Shown: positions 34,769 to 45,113, numbered from the stretch's first letter. The stretch: 64,000 nucleotides of DNA from Desulfobulbus alkaliphilus (GCF_016918545.1 NZ_JAFFQC010000001.1:1-64000); one strand, 5' to 3'. The notes: a model not told the origin generated them from the letters alone. Numbers and translations: made by a program.

Positions 34769-36229
34769 ATGGATGAATTCACCTGGATACTGACCACATC
34801 CCTGTTGATTGCCGACCTTGCCATCCGCATCGGCTTTTCTCTGCGGGTCATCATGCGCAAACGAGTCCCCAGCGTCTCCTTTTCCTGGCTGGTGGTCATT
34901 CTTCTTTTCCCCTTCATCGGCGCCCTTATTTATCTCCTCTTCGGTGAGTACAGGCTGGGCGAGCGAAGGGCCCAGCACCTCCTCAAGGGTCGATCGCTCA
35001 TCAAGGAGTGGTCCAACGCGCCAAGAAACTCAGCTCCTGTCGACTGGGGCAACATTAACCCCGAGTGTCTTCCCCTGGATCGACAGATAATCGCCACCCT
35101 TGGCATCCCCACCATGCCCGGCAACCATCTCCACCTGATCGACACCTCTAAAACATTTTTCGACCGTATGATTGAAGATGTCCGCGCAGCCACTTCAACC
35201 TGCTACTTCGAATTTTATATCCTCCATGAAGCTGGCCAGGTCAATGATTTGCTCGCGGCCCTGCTGGAAGCGAGACAAAGGGGAGTGACCTGTCGCCTGC
35301 TTCTCGACAGTATCGGTTCGAGAAAATTCCTGCGCGGCAAAACAGCGGCACGGATGCGACAGGAGGGAATCGAGGTGGCGGAAGCGCTGCCGGCGGGTCT
35401 TATGCATATCCCTTTTGTCCGCATCGATCTGCGCAATCACCGGAAAATTGCCGTCATTGACGGAGAAATCGCCTATACCGGCAGTCAGAATCTGGTGGAT
35501 CCCCGCTACTTCAAGCAGGAGGGAGGATATGGTCAATGGATTGATACCATGGTCCGGGTCACCGGACCGGTGGTGGAATTGCTCACCGCGATCTTCATGT
35601 TTGACTGGCTGCTGGAAAGCAACAAACGGCTGCCTGATTATACCGGCATCACCAACATCCACCAGGTGCCTCCGGCGGGCGAGGCCCTGGTGCAACTGGC
35701 TCCCTCGGGGCCCGGCTACGGCGAGGATACCATCCATAACCTGCTGTTGACCACCATCTATGCCGCCCGCAGGGAGTTGGTGCTCACTACTCCGTATTTC
35801 GTACCGGACAACGCCATCCTGGCGGCACTCAAGTCGGCAGCCCAGCGCGGAGTTGCGGTGACCATTATTGTCCCGGAAAAAAACGATTCCAAACTGGTCC
35901 ATTATGCCAGCCGGGCCCGTTACGATACCCTCTCCAGAGCTGGAGTGCGTATCATGACTTTTTCCGGAGGCCTGCTGCACGCGAAAACCATTACCGTCGA
36001 CAGTGACTTCTGCCTGTTCGGCTCGGTCAATCTTGACATGCGCAGTTTCTGGCTCAATTTTGAAATAACGTTGTTTATTTACAACAAGGACTTCACCCGC
36101 CAGGTCCGGGCCCTGCAGCAAAAATACATGGACGGCGCAACCGCCCATGACAGTGAGTCCTTTGCCGCCCGGTCCTATGGCCAGCGGCTCCTGGAAAATT
36201 TTGCCCTGTTGCTCAGCCCTCTACTGTAA
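34769..36229 (+). CDS. cls: Cardiolipin synthase (phospholipase D family)
   Basis: This 486-residue membrane enzyme condenses two phosphatidylglycerol molecules to cardiolipin. Two N-terminal transmembrane helices (FTWILTTSLLIADLAIRIG, VSFSWLVVILLFPFIGALI) precede two HKD motifs: NHRKIAVIDGEIAYTGSQN near residues 217-235 and LLHAKTITVDSDFCLFGSVN near 406-425. This order is standard for bacterial Cls. ATG 34769 follows the family-1 element by about 30 bases. A metallophosphoesterase follows after 21 bases, possibly in the same transcript. Confidence 0.9.
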   Translation: MDEFTWILTTSLLIADLAIRIGFSLRVIMRKRVPSVSFSWLVVILLFPFIGALIYLLFGEYRLGERRAQHLLKGRSLIKEWSNAPRNSAPVDWGNINPECLPLDRQIIATLGIPTMPGNHLHLIDTSKTFFDRMIEDVRAATSTCYFEFYILHEAGQVNDLLAALLEARQRGVTCRLLLDSIGSRKFLRGKTAARMRQEGIEVAEALPAGLMHIPFVRIDLRNHRKIAVIDGEIAYTGSQNLVDPRYFKQEGGYGQWIDTMVRVTGPVVELLTAIFMFDWLLESNKRLPDYTGITNIHQVPPAGEALVQLAPSGPGYGEDTIHNLLLTTIYAARRELVLTTPYFVPDNAILAALKSAAQRGVAVTIIVPEKNDSKLVHYASRARYDTLSRAGVRIMTFSGGLLHAKTITVDSDFCLFGSVNLDMRSFWLNFEITLFIYNKDFTRQVRALQQKYMDGATAHDSESFAARSYGQRLLENFALLLSPLL

Positions 36230-36250
36230 ACCCGCAACCGTTGAACATTT

Positions 36251-36967
36251 ATGAAAATTCTGCTCCTCAGCGATATCCACGGTAACTATCCGGCTCTTGA
36301 GGCGGTGAGCAGGGCATCAGCGCACCATGGTTGTGAACAGATCGTCAACTGCGGCGATATTACGGTCTATGCGCCTTTTCCCAATGAAACCATTGACTGG
36401 CTGCGCAATCGGGATGTTTTCAGTATTCGGGGCAATACCGACGACAAGGTGCTCAAACTGCTCAAGGGAAAAAATTTCCGCAAACCAAGCAAACCTGAAA
36501 AACGGGTCATGTATACCAGTACAGCGGCCCTCCTTTCCCCGGTCAACAGAGAGTATCTGCTGGGATTGAAAAAAAAGAGACTGCTGTCTATCGACGGCAT
36601 ATCCTACGGTCTTTTCCATGGAAGTCCGGCCGACCACGAGGAATTCCTCTTTGCCGACACCCCGGAAAAGCGCTTCAGGGAACTGGCGGCAGGCACATCC
36701 TGTAAAGTCGTGATCACCGGGCACTCCCACTCACCTTATCACAGCTATGTGAATGGCGTCCATTTTATCAATCCCGGCTCAGTGGGCAGAATGTTCGATG
36801 GTCGCCCGGAGGCCTCCTTTGCCGTACTCGAACAGCTGCACGGCACCATCAGCGTTACCTTTCACCGCTGTCCCTATGATGTCGAGGCAGTGGTCAAGGC
36901 CCTGCAGCGGTACCAACTGCCTTCGGTGTACGGGGAAATGTTCCGCACCGCGAGCAAACGGAATTGA
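36251..36967 (+). CDS. Calcineurin-like metallophosphoesterase (YfcE/MJ0936 type)
   Basis: This 238-residue protein has LLLSDIHGNYPALEA (D-x-H), NCGDITVYAPFP (G-D), IRGNTDD (G-N-x-D), VITGHSHSPY (G-H-x-H) and NPGSVGRMFDG, the motif set of YfcE-like phosphodiesterases that act on small cyclic or linear phosphodiesters. Intact. It begins 21 bases after the cls stop with a plausible AACCG leader, so it may be co-transcribed. Substrate unknown. Confidence 0.8.
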   Translation: MKILLLSDIHGNYPALEAVSRASAHHGCEQIVNCGDITVYAPFPNETIDWLRNRDVFSIRGNTDDKVLKLLKGKNFRKPSKPEKRVMYTSTAALLSPVNREYLLGLKKKRLLSIDGISYGLFHGSPADHEEFLFADTPEKRFRELAAGTSCKVVITGHSHSPYHSYVNGVHFINPGSVGRMFDGRPEASFAVLEQLHGTISVTFHRCPYDVEAVVKALQRYQLPSVYGEMFRTASKRN

Positions 36968-37034
36968 ACCGCCGTTTGCAATGATGCCTCGCACACGTTC
37001 GTCGGGTGGGCAAAAAGGGCTGCATGCCCTGGAC

Positions 37035-37158
37035 CTGAATCCGTGACGGCTGGATCTTGTTTTGGATATATCCAGCTGTCATCAGATTGTCATTACAGAG
37101 AAATCCTTGATAATAACCTTCACCAGCCGCCCTTCGGGGCATCCGCTCACGGATCCAG
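37035..37158 (-). repeat. Family-1 element, short form (124 bp)
   Basis: CTGAATCCGTGACGGCTGG on the plus strand to CGCTCACGGATCCAG. Lacks the central stem but keeps the CGAAGGGCGG hairpin and the TGTCATTACAG stretch. It follows the phosphoesterase gene. Confidence 0.85.
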
Positions 37159-37186
37159 GCTGGAAACTGGGCACTCTGCCAGATGC

Positions 37187-37597
37187 TCACCCCTCGGCGG
37201 CGGATTGACAGGCCTCCATGATCCTGGCCTCCACATAGCCCAGTTGGTGCTCGGAGCAGGTCTCAAGATCGAAACAAAGGGCATCTTCCCCCAGGAGACC
37301 ACCGGGGACAAAAGCGCCCCGCTCTTCCGGGTCCTCGATCATGTCAGCGAAAAAACAGACCGACAGCCAGCGGGGCTGGTCCTCGATCACATCAATCATC
37401 AGCAACAAGGGCCGATTACTTTCAGGATGCGTGGCCCGAAGGGAATAGGTCAAACCGGGACGGGGATGAAACTCGAATTCGACCCCGGCCCGCGCCGCGA
37501 GCAGATCCTTCATCCGGATAAAACCTGCTCTGGCTCCCTCGGTATCATCCTGCCAATCCCTGAGAAATGCCTCTATCGTCTCGTTGATCTGGTCCAT
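37187..37597 (-). CDS. Conserved hypothetical protein
   Basis: This 136-residue acidic protein is not recognised. It starts MDQINETIEAFLRDWQDD and has FHPRPGLTYSLRATHPES and LLLMIDVIEDQPRWLSVCFF, a likely alpha/beta fold without catalytic motifs that I can see. It is flanked by family-1 elements on both sides (37035 and 37640). GGGGGAAGAC before the ATG is a reasonable ribosome binding site. Confidence 0.6.
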   Translation of the reverse strand: MDQINETIEAFLRDWQDDTEGARAGFIRMKDLLAARAGVEFEFHPRPGLTYSLRATHPESNRPLLLMIDVIEDQPRWLSVCFFADMIEDPEERGAFVPGGLLGEDALCFDLETCSEHQLGYVEARIMEACQSAAEG

Positions 37598-37639
37598 TGT
37601 CTTCCCCCTTCTGTTTTCGTTGCCAGTACAATCAGGTAT

Positions 37640-37855
37640 CTGAATCCGTGACGTCAGGGCGCATGTTTTGGATATATCTTGCTTTAATCATGTTATAATT
37701 GCAGTTAAACCATTGACAATACCTTTCACCAGCCGCCCTTCGGGGCATCCGTCCGCACGCCATCTTCATTGCCCGTAACCGTCCGATAAAGTGTACTTTA
37801 ATCGAACGGTCACGAACAACGAAGCTGACGCACGGACGAACGCTCACGGATTCAG
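37640..37855 (-). repeat. Family-1 structured element, full copy (216 bp), reference copy
   Basis: Read on the minus strand: CTGAATCCGTGAGCGTTC, left arm CGTCCGTGCGTCAGC to TCGAT, right arm ATCGGACGG to GTGCGGACG, then GCCCCGAAGGGC, CTGCAATTATAAC and GACGTCACGGATTCAG. Over 38 positions of the outer stem I count 29 Watson-Crick pairs, 8 G.U pairs and 1 G.A mismatch. Confidence 0.9.
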
Positions 37856-38011
37856 GAGGAAACCTGATTTTTCGTTTCCTGTTCTTTCCGTTGTGGATTT
37901 TCCCGCAACTGATATGCTACCCTGCCTTATACCGCAAAAAAATCCTTCTTCCAGAAAAAAAGCCGAGCACCATCAGGCCTCAACCGTTCATACATCTCAG
38001 GGGACAGACGA

Positions 38012-38917
38012 ATGGGTAAAAAAGTCAAAAAAAATGAGCTGGTCAAAACCGTGGACATCAAGCTGCAGGAAGGAACCGCGTTGCGGTTCAAGGATGTGAA
38101 GAAGGACAACGACAACCTGCCGGTATGGGTCAGCAAAAGCGCCCTGGCCTATGAAATAGAATTAAAAAAACTGCAGGCTGAACTGATGAAACTGCAACTG
38201 GATATGAAAAAAAACGGTACCCGCGTTCTTGCTATTTTCGAGGGGCGTGACGCTGCCGGCAAAGGCGGGACCATCAAACGAATCACCGCTTTTCTCAACC
38301 CCCGCAACACCAAGGTCGTGGCCCTGGCCGCGCCCAGCGACAAAGAGGTGACCCAGTGGTTTTTCCAGCGCTATGTGCCCCACCTGCCCGCCGCCGGCGA
38401 GTTGGTCCTCTTTGACCGCTCCTGGTACAACCGCGCCATGGTTGAGCCGGTCATGGGTTTCTGTACCGACGAGCAGCATAAACGATTCCTCAAGGATGTG
38501 CCCCTGTTCGAAGAGATGCTGGTCAAGGACGGTATCAAGCTGTTCAAATTTTACTTCTCCGTGTCCAAGGAGGAACAGGCCAAGCGTTTTGAAGCCCGTA
38601 AAACTGATATACTCAAGCAGTACAAGCTCTCCCCGGTGGACAACCTGGCACAGAAATACTGGGATCAGTACACGGTCAAGAAATTTCAGATGCTCAACGA
38701 GTCAAACCGTTCCATCAGTCCCTGGACCATTATTCGTTCCGATAACAAAAAAACAGCGCGGCTCAACTGCATCAAGCACATCCTCTCCAATCTCGAGTAC
38801 GAAAAAAAACTTCCTGAAGAAGAGTTGCAAATCGATCCCAAAGTCGTTATTTCCGGTATTGAAGAAATCAAACACATGGAAAAAAATCTCTTTGAACCGG
38901 AACTCCTGCGCGGCTGA
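38012..38917 (+). CDS. ppk2: Polyphosphate kinase 2
   Basis: This 301-residue enzyme uses polyphosphate to phosphorylate nucleotides. Walker A GRDAAGKGG lies near residues 77-85, Walker B LVLFDRSWYNRA near 131-142, and the lid region with R-F-E-A-R-K-T-D. The N-terminal extension includes QEGTALRFKDVKKD. Start at ATG 38012, with GGGGAC upstream. Polyphosphate is used in energy storage and in the polyphosphate-binding CHAD protein at 31464. It is directly downstream of a family-1 element. Confidence 0.85.
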   Translation: MGKKVKKNELVKTVDIKLQEGTALRFKDVKKDNDNLPVWVSKSALAYEIELKKLQAELMKLQLDMKKNGTRVLAIFEGRDAAGKGGTIKRITAFLNPRNTKVVALAAPSDKEVTQWFFQRYVPHLPAAGELVLFDRSWYNRAMVEPVMGFCTDEQHKRFLKDVPLFEEMLVKDGIKLFKFYFSVSKEEQAKRFEARKTDILKQYKLSPVDNLAQKYWDQYTVKKFQMLNESNRSISPWTIIRSDNKKTARLNCIKHILSNLEYEKKLPEEELQIDPKVVISGIEEIKHMEKNLFEPELLRG

Positions 38918-38948
38918 AATCCATGGCGTGCCCGTGCATCGGCCACCA

Positions 38949-38989
38949 ACAACGTAGCTGACGCACGGGACGAACGCTCACGAATTCAG
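38949..38989 (-). repeat. Family-1 element fragment (A-end)
   Basis: AACGTAGCTGACGCACGG and GACGAACGCTCACGAATTC form one end of the element only. It lies between ppk2 and secA stops. Confidence 0.6.
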
Positions 38990-39028
38990 ATCCATGAGAG
39001 CGATCAAGCTGTCGCCCTGCCCGCGGCC

Positions 39029-41587
39029 TCAAGCCGCCATGCCACAGCATTTTTTGTATTTCTTGCCCGATCCGCAGGGGCAGGGAGCATTTCGCCCGAT
39101 TTTCTCTTCGCTTCGCTGTATCGGTTTCCGCTCTGCCTGCGCTACAGTCTCGCCGCCGCCTGTTTGTTTTGCCTGTTCAAGTTCACGTTCGCGCTGACGC
39201 CGTTGCTCTTCCTCCATGCGGGCCAGTTCGTCATCACGGACAATCTGGATACGCATGAGGTTGGCAACGGTGTGTTGCTTGACGGCTTCCACCATGGCGC
39301 GGAAGAGATTGAACCCTTCGCGCTTGTATTCGATCAGTGGATTTTTCTGGCCGTACCCGCGCAGCCCAATGCCCTCTTTGAGATGATCCATCTGGAGAAG
39401 ATGATCCTTCCACAGGGTATCCACCATCTGCAACATGACCATGCGCTCGAGCTGGCGCATCTGTTCAACCCCATTGCGCTCTTCCTGACGGGTATACCCC
39501 TGCTGGACGACGGCCAACAGTTTTTCGGTGAAGGTGTCGGCACTTAACTCCTGGCGATCCTCATCGCTCCAATCGAGTTTGAGGTTGAAGAGCTGCCCGA
39601 TCCGTTCCTCCAACCCCGGCCAGTCCCACTCCTCGGAGGTCGTTTTCTCAACGGCATACTCGGCCGCCACCACCTGAACCAGGTCAGAGATCATGTCATC
39701 GATGATCGGCCGGACAGTCTCGCTGGCCAGGACCTCACGGCGCTGGCCATAGATCACCTCCCGCTGTTTGTTCATGACATCGTCATAATCCAGCAGGTGC
39801 TTGCGGATATCGAAGTTATGCCCCTCCACCTTGCGCTGGGCGTTCTCAATGGCTTTGGAAACCATGGAATGCTCGATGGGCTCATCTTCCTCCATGCCCA
39901 GTTTATCCATGATCCCGGTCAACCGGTCGGAACCGAAGATACGCAGCAGGTCATCCTCCAGGGACATGTAAAAACGGGAGGACCCCGGGTCACCCTGCCG
40001 GCCGGAACGACCGCGCAACTGATTATCGATGCGGCGGCTGTCATGCCTTCCGGTGCCGAGAATATGCAGCCCGCCCAATTCCCGCACCCCTTCTCCCAGC
40101 TTGATGTCGGTGCCGCGGCCCGCCATGTTGGTGGCGATGGTCACCCGTCCCTTCTGGCCGGCGCCGGCAACGATTTCCGCCTCCCGATCATGCTGTTTGG
40201 CATTGAGTACGTCATGGGCGATTCCTTCCTTGCTCAGGAATTTGGAAATTTTCTCGGAGATGTCGATGGAAATCGTGCCAACGAGAATTGGTTGGCCTTT
40301 TGCGTTGAGTTCTTTGATTTCCTCAACAATATTACGGTATTTGGCTTGCTGATTCTTGTAGATGACATCGGGAAAATCCAACCGGATCATCTTCTTATGG
40401 GTGGGGATAACCACGACTTCAAGGTTGTAGATCTTCTTGAACTCCGCTGCTTCGGTATCCGCGGTCCCGGTCATGCCGGAGAGTTTTTCATACATACGGA
40501 AGTAGTTCTGGAAGGTGATCGAAGCCAGGGTCTGGTTTTCTTTTTCGATCTTGACTCCTTCCTTGGCCTCCAGCGCCTGATGGAGCCCATCGGAATAGCG
40601 CCGACCTTCCATGGTCCGACCGGTGAACTCGTCGACAATGACCACAGTTCCATTTTTGACAATGTAATCAACATCACGCTGAAAAATGAAATGGGCCTTC
40701 AATGCCTGATTGATATGGTGCAGCTGATTGATACTGCTGGGATCATAGAGGTTCTCGACCTCAAGTAACTCCTCGCCAAGAGCCACTCCCGCATCGGTGA
40801 GCAGGATCTGCCGGGACTTTTCGTCCTTGGTGAAGTGTTCCTCGGGCTTGAAGTGACGCATGATCCGATCAACCTTGTGATACATATCCGTGCTCATTTC
40901 CGCCGGGCCGGAGATGATCAGCGGGGTGCGGGCCTCATCGATGAGGATGGAATCGACCTCATCGACGATAGCGTAATGAAAACCGCGCTGGCAAAAATCC
41001 TCGATTGAAAATTTCATGTTATCGCGGAGGTAGTCGAAGCCGAACTCGTTATTGGTACCGTAGGTGATGTCGGCCCGATACGCTTCCTGCCGCTCGGCAT
41101 CATTCATTCCGTGGAGGATACAGCTGGTAGTGAGCCCAAGAAAACGATACACTTCGCCCATCCAGTTGACATCGCGATTAGCCAGATAGTCATTGACGGT
41201 GATCACATGCACACCCTTTCCAATGAGGGCATTGAGATAGACCGGAGCCGTTGAAGTCAGGGTCTTCCCTTCACCGGTCTTCATCTCGGCGATCTTGCCT
41301 TGATGGAGGACAATGCCGCCAACCATTTGCACATCGTAATGCCGTTCTCCAAGCACTCGCTTGGCAGCCTCGCGCACAACGGCAAACGCCTCGGGCAGCA
41401 AGTCATCCAGACTCGCTCCCTGGGCCAGCCGTTCCTTGAACTCAACGGTCTTGCCGGCCAGTTCAGTATCGGAAAGCGGTGCTATTGTGGCTTCAAGCCC
41501 GTTGATAACCTGAACGGTCCGGTGGTATTGCTTGAGCATTCTTTCATTTCTACTGCCGAAAAGTCTGGCAAATATTCCGCCTGGCAT
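39029..41587 (-). CDS. secA: Protein translocase subunit SecA
   Basis: This 852-residue ATPase drives protein export. It has [20 protein letters not shown] (Walker A), [50 protein letters not shown] and the C-terminal zinc-binding [14 protein letters not shown]. All DEAD motor elements and the SEC-C domain are present. Length is normal. Intact and probably essential; a good phylogenetic anchor for the window. Confidence 0.95.
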   Translation of the reverse strand: MPGGIFARLFGSRNERMLKQYHRTVQVINGLEATIAPLSDTELAGKTVEFKERLAQGASLDDLLPEAFAVVREAAKRVLGERHYDVQMVGGIVLHQGKIAEMKTGEGKTLTSTAPVYLNALIGKGVHVITVNDYLANRDVNWMGEVYRFLGLTTSCILHGMNDAERQEAYRADITYGTNNEFGFDYLRDNMKFSIEDFCQRGFHYAIVDEVDSILIDEARTPLIISGPAEMSTDMYHKVDRIMRHFKPEEHFTKDEKSRQILLTDAGVALGEELLEVENLYDPSSINQLHHINQALKAHFIFQRDVDYIVKNGTVVIVDEFTGRTMEGRRYSDGLHQALEAKEGVKIEKENQTLASITFQNYFRMYEKLSGMTGTADTEAAEFKKIYNLEVVVIPTHKKMIRLDFPDVIYKNQQAKYRNIVEEIKELNAKGQPILVGTISIDISEKISKFLSKEGIAHDVLNAKQHDREAEIVAGAGQKGRVTIATNMAGRGTDIKLGEGVRELGGLHILGTGRHDSRRIDNQLRGRSGRQGDPGSSRFYMSLEDDLLRIFGSDRLTGIMDKLGMEEDEPIEHSMVSKAIENAQRKVEGHNFDIRKHLLDYDDVMNKQREVIYGQRREVLASETVRPIIDDMISDLVQVVAAEYAVEKTTSEEWDWPGLEERIGQLFNLKLDWSDEDRQELSADTFTEKLLAVVQQGYTRQEERNGVEQMRQLERMVMLQMVDTLWKDHLLQMDHLKEGIGLRGYGQKNPLIEYKREGFNLFRAMVEAVKQHTVANLMRIQIVRDDELARMEEEQRRQRERELEQAKQTGGGETVAQAERKPIQRSEEKIGRNAPCPCGSGKKYKKCCGMAA

Positions 41588-41666
41588 TCTGTATCTCCCT
41601 CCGAGGATTGCACATCTCTCGGGTCTATTGAAAAAATTGGTTCAGTTTCAGCGAATCGTTCCCGCA

Positions 41667-42167
41667 TCAGGAAGGTGATGAGGCCCTGCGGATAAGGGCA
41701 TCCTCATCGCAATCGGGAAATTTTGAGCAGTGCAGGCAATCGCTCCAAATCTTGTGGGGCAGTTCCTGTTTGTCACAATCCACAAAACCAAACCTCCGGA
41801 AAAAAGCAGCCTGGTAGGTGAGGACAAAGACATTGTCAATCTCGAGGCTTCTGGCCTCGTCCAGACAGGATTCGACCAGCTGCGCGCCGATACCGCGTTT
41901 CTGCTGTGTTTCAGATACCGCCAGCGAGCGGATCTCAGCAAGATTGTCCCAACAGATATGCAGTGCGCAAATTCCCAGTATAGAGCCATCTTCCTCGTAG
42001 ACAACAAAATCACGTAAATGATCGTAAAGAGAGCTGATGGATCGGGGTAGCATCAGCCCCCTGGCGGCAAACAAAGTCAACAGACCATGGATGGCCCGGA
42101 CATCACCCATCCGCCCGGGACGAATCCGACCGGAACTTTTCTGCTGCGGAAAATCGACCATAGCCAC
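41667..42167 (-). CDS. GNAT acetyltransferase, short ArgA-like
   Basis: This 166-residue protein starts with a GNAT fold (SGRIRPGRMGDVRAIHGLLT, GSILGICALHI, AEIRSLAVSETQQKRGIGA QLVESC) and ends with FFRRFGFVDCDKQELPHKIW SDCLHCSKFPDCDEDALI. Motif A (Q-K-R-G-I-G-A) binds acetyl-CoA. Short GNATs of this type act as N-acetylglutamate synthases in several bacteria, but ArgJ at 33018 can also make acetylglutamate. Start ATG 42167; an alternative ATG is two codons in. Confidence 0.7.
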   Translation of the reverse strand: MAMVDFPQQKSSGRIRPGRMGDVRAIHGLLTLFAARGLMLPRSISSLYDHLRDFVVYEEDGSILGICALHICWDNLAEIRSLAVSETQQKRGIGAQLVESCLDEARSLEIDNVFVLTYQAAFFRRFGFVDCDKQELPHKIWSDCLHCSKFPDCDEDALIRRASSPS

Positions 42168-42204
42168 CTCAAACCGTTCATCGGTTGCAAGTCAAAACAA
42201 CGCT

Positions 42205-42858
42205 TCATAAGCACAGACAGACTGGCGGACTGCAGTGATCCCTGCACAACTGCCTGACCGTCCGTGGATGGGGGGCGGGAACGGATACCATGAAAACGAT
42301 ATCATGCCCGGTTACCTTGCCAGGTGTCGGTATGGAAACGGGATATTCTGCATTGAATCGAGGCTCGCTGGTGAAGGCAACCGTGGGTGTGTCCATATTT
42401 TTTCAAGGAGGACATTTGACAGCGCACCAGGGAGCAGGAGAAAAAAACGTTTCCGGTTGGGCACCACATCAGATGCCACCTGACCCTGCAACTGCCTGGT
42501 ATATCTGTACGCAGAAAGGGGCTGAGATTCTGTTGGTTTCACCAGTGGCTCAGGAAACGGGGCCTTCCCTGCCAGGAACGAGGCCGGACTGACAGTAGTG
42601 GGTTCCTGCTCTACGGACATGGTCGATTGCGCTGTTGGCTGAAGACATGCCGACCGTGGTACGGCTCTTCCCGGCCCCACCTGCCTCACCGGTCGGGGGA
42701 AAAATGACCTGACCCGCCCACATGCCCAGGAGAAACATCCACAGAAACAAACAAAAACAAACCACCAGCAGGCCAAACATCCCCCCCCAGCCCAACTCCA
42801 GGCGAAATGCTTTGGTTTTCCTGGTCTTAGCGGCAGTTTTTTTTTTCATACCTTTCAT
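42205..42858 (-). pseudogene. Frameshifted membrane-anchored protein (SPOR-like position)
   Basis: From ATG 42858 it starts with a basic segment (AAKTRKTKAFRLELGWGG) and one membrane helix (FGLLVVCFCLFLWMFLLGMW). The frame then changes near 42600 and again near 42370; the pieces (SVEQEPTTVSPASFLAGKAP; TVAFTSEPRFNAEYPVS) do not form a recognisable domain. Many relatives have a SPOR domain in this position, upstream of argS, but I see no complete one here. Treated as a decayed gene. Confidence 0.45.
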
Positions 42859-42911
42859 CGGACCGCAAGCATGGCGTCATGATCCGCATGATCCCTTTCC
42901 CTGCTCATTCT

Positions 42912-42992
42912 CCTGGGTCCGTGAGCGATCGTCCATGCGGTATTATCAAGGATTCCGCTGCAGTTGCAATCTGAGTACAGCTGGATATATCC
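42912..42992 (+). repeat. Family-1 element, internally deleted
   Basis: CCTGGGTCCGTGAGCG start, then a jump to TATCAAGGATTCCGCTGC and TACAGCTGGATATATCC. Both ends are recognisable but the centre is missing. A degenerate fragment follows at 43216-43255 (GGATCCGTGAGCGTTC). The rest of 42993-43282 has no gene. Confidence 0.6.
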
Positions 42993-43282
42993 TCTTTTCA
43001 TGTCCCACTAAACCAGCGGCTCCCTTGCCCGGCACGCCTCGATTGAGAACAGAATATCTCGTATCTGCACAAGCGTTAAATCAAAAATTATAAATACTTC
43101 CCTGGGGAAAGCAAGCGTTGCCTATTAAAAAACATTGTAAAGCGACTTTTCAGCAAACAGTCACGGACGACAAAGCGGACCCAGGAAGAACCAGCACGAA
43201 TCCTGATAAAGAACTGCCTGGATCCGTGAGCGTTCTCCGTGCGAACCGAAGGGCATGAGTACGCGGCCCGTTGTTGTTGCGC

Positions 43283-44935
43283 CTACATACGTTCCGGAGC
43301 GGAGATACCTAAAACCTGGAGACCATTGTGAAAAACCTGCTGCAAGGCCCCGCAGAGGACAAGGCGAGCCCGGCTTAATTCAGGATCGTCACCGAGGACC
43401 TTGTGTTTATTGTAGAAGCCGTGAAATCGGGCCGCCAGATCCATCAGGTAAAATATGACCCGATGAGGCTCCAGATCGGTCGCGGCGCCGGCAACCATGC
43501 GGGGGTAATCGGCCAGGGTTTTCAGCAGCGCATACTCCTCGTTTTCGCGCAGACGATTCAGGGCCGCATCCTGGGGGGTCATGCCGCTGATCCCCAGTTC
43601 ACTGGCCTGTCTTGCAATGCTGCATAACCGGGCATGGGCATACTGAACATAGTAGACCGGGTTTTCCTGGCTTTGTTTTTTGGCCAGATCGAGATCAAAC
43701 TCGATCAGGTTGTCAGGTTTGCGCATGAGGAAAAAAAAGCGGAGAGCATCGGCACCCACCTCGTCCACCAGCTCGTCAACGGTGACAAAGGTTGCCTTGC
43801 GGGTTGACATCTTCACCTGCTTGCCGTCTCGCAGGAGGGTGACAAACTGATAGAGGATCACGGTGATCCGCTTGTCATCATACCCCAGGGCCTGAACTCC
43901 GGCGAGGACATCGGGGACGGTGGCAATATGATCGGAACCGAAGACATTGATCATCCAATCATACCCACGGTGAAATTTGTCACGGTGGTAGGCGATGTCC
44001 GGCAGCCGGTACGTGGGCTCACCACTGCTCTTGACAATCACCCGATCCTGTTCCTGGCCGAATGCAGTGGTCTTGAACCAGAGGGCACCCTCTTGCTCAT
44101 AGACCAGATTTTTTGCCCGCAAATCCTCAATCACCGCATCGACGCGGCCATCCTCGTAAAGGGTATGTTCATTGAAATAAGTATCAAATTCGATACCGAT
44201 CCGTTTGAGAGTTGCGTCGATATCGGCAAATATGGACTGCTGCGCCCGCTGGGTGAAGACGGCTGTGTCCGCATCCTGCAGACAATCCCGGCCTGATGCT
44301 ATCATCTCCCGGGCAATATCGTATATATAATCTCCCTGGTAGCCGTCTTCGGGAAACTGGTTGGGCAGATCGAGGAGTTCCAGATAGCGTGCCCGGGTGG
44401 ACTCGCCCAGAACCCGCATCTGACGGCCGGCATCGTTAAAATAATATTCGCGTTGGACCGTATATCCACAGGTTTCAAGAATCCGGGCGATGGCGTCGCC
44501 AAGCACGGCGTTGCGGCCGTGACCGACACTCAAGGGACCCGTGGGATTGGCACTGACAAACTCGACCAGTACCTTGCGACCGTTGCCCATGCTGCTGCAA
44601 CCATACCCCTCGCCCTGCTCGAAAATCGGCTCAAGCACCGTCGCCCACACCGACTTGTCGAGAAAAAGGTTGATGAAACCGGGCCCGGCAATTTCCACTC
44701 GTTCCAGCATTGGATCATTACGCAATAGACCAGCGAAGCGATCAGCCAGTTCCCGTGGTGTACAGGCATCGATTCCGGCAGCCACCAGGGCGAAGTTGGT
44801 GGAAAAATCGCCCTGTCCCTCGCGCTTGGGAACCTCAAGGGCATAGCGGCCTTCAGCGGCGGCACTCCAGTATCCCAGCTGAACGCCCTCGGCAAAACAG
44901 CGATCAACGATTCCCTTGACTTGCGACTTTATCAT
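43283..44935 (-). CDS. argS: Arginyl-tRNA synthetase
   Basis: This 550-residue class I synthetase has FVSANPTGPLSVGHGRNAV (HIGH-like; Ser where His is common), KMSTRKATFVTVDELVDEVG (KMSKS-like), the N-terminal add-on (DFSTNFALVAA) and the C-terminal DALR anticodon domain (YYVQYAHARLCSIARQA). Full length and intact. It ends inside the family of repeats. ATG 44935 overlaps no other gene. Confidence 0.95.
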   Translation of the reverse strand: MIKSQVKGIVDRCFAEGVQLGYWSAAAEGRYALEVPKREGQGDFSTNFALVAAGIDACTPRELADRFAGLLRNDPMLERVEIAGPGFINLFLDKSVWATVLEPIFEQGEGYGCSSMGNGRKVLVEFVSANPTGPLSVGHGRNAVLGDAIARILETCGYTVQREYYFNDAGRQMRVLGESTRARYLELLDLPNQFPEDGYQGDYIYDIAREMIASGRDCLQDADTAVFTQRAQQSIFADIDATLKRIGIEFDTYFNEHTLYEDGRVDAVIEDLRAKNLVYEQEGALWFKTTAFGQEQDRVIVKSSGEPTYRLPDIAYHRDKFHRGYDWMINVFGSDHIATVPDVLAGVQALGYDDKRITVILYQFVTLLRDGKQVKMSTRKATFVTVDELVDEVGADALRFFFLMRKPDNLIEFDLDLAKKQSQENPVYYVQYAHARLCSIARQASELGISGMTPQDAALNRLRENEEYALLKTLADYPRMVAGAATDLEPHRVIFYLMDLAARFHGFYNKHKVLGDDPELSRARLVLCGALQQVFHNGLQVLGISAPERM

Positions 44936-44971
44936 AATGAAAACAGATGCATTAAAAAGAAAGGTAAACGC

Positions 44972-44995
44972 TCACAGATGGGGGCATCTGTGAGG
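44972..44995. terminator. Inverted repeat between alr and argS
   Basis: CTCACAGATG and CATCTGTGAG form a 10-bp perfect stem with GGGG loop. It is not followed by a strong T-run, so terminator function is only likely. It lies 37 bases upstream of the argS start on the minus strand. Confidence 0.5.
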
Positions 44996-45113
44996 GCTTG
45001 CACCAGAGAAACGTGGTAAACCCCACAGCTCCAACCCCGTGATTGGTACTACAAGTGTTCGACCAAAAAAAAGACCCTGAATCCAACGTTGCCACATCAG
45101 TCAGGCATGGTGC

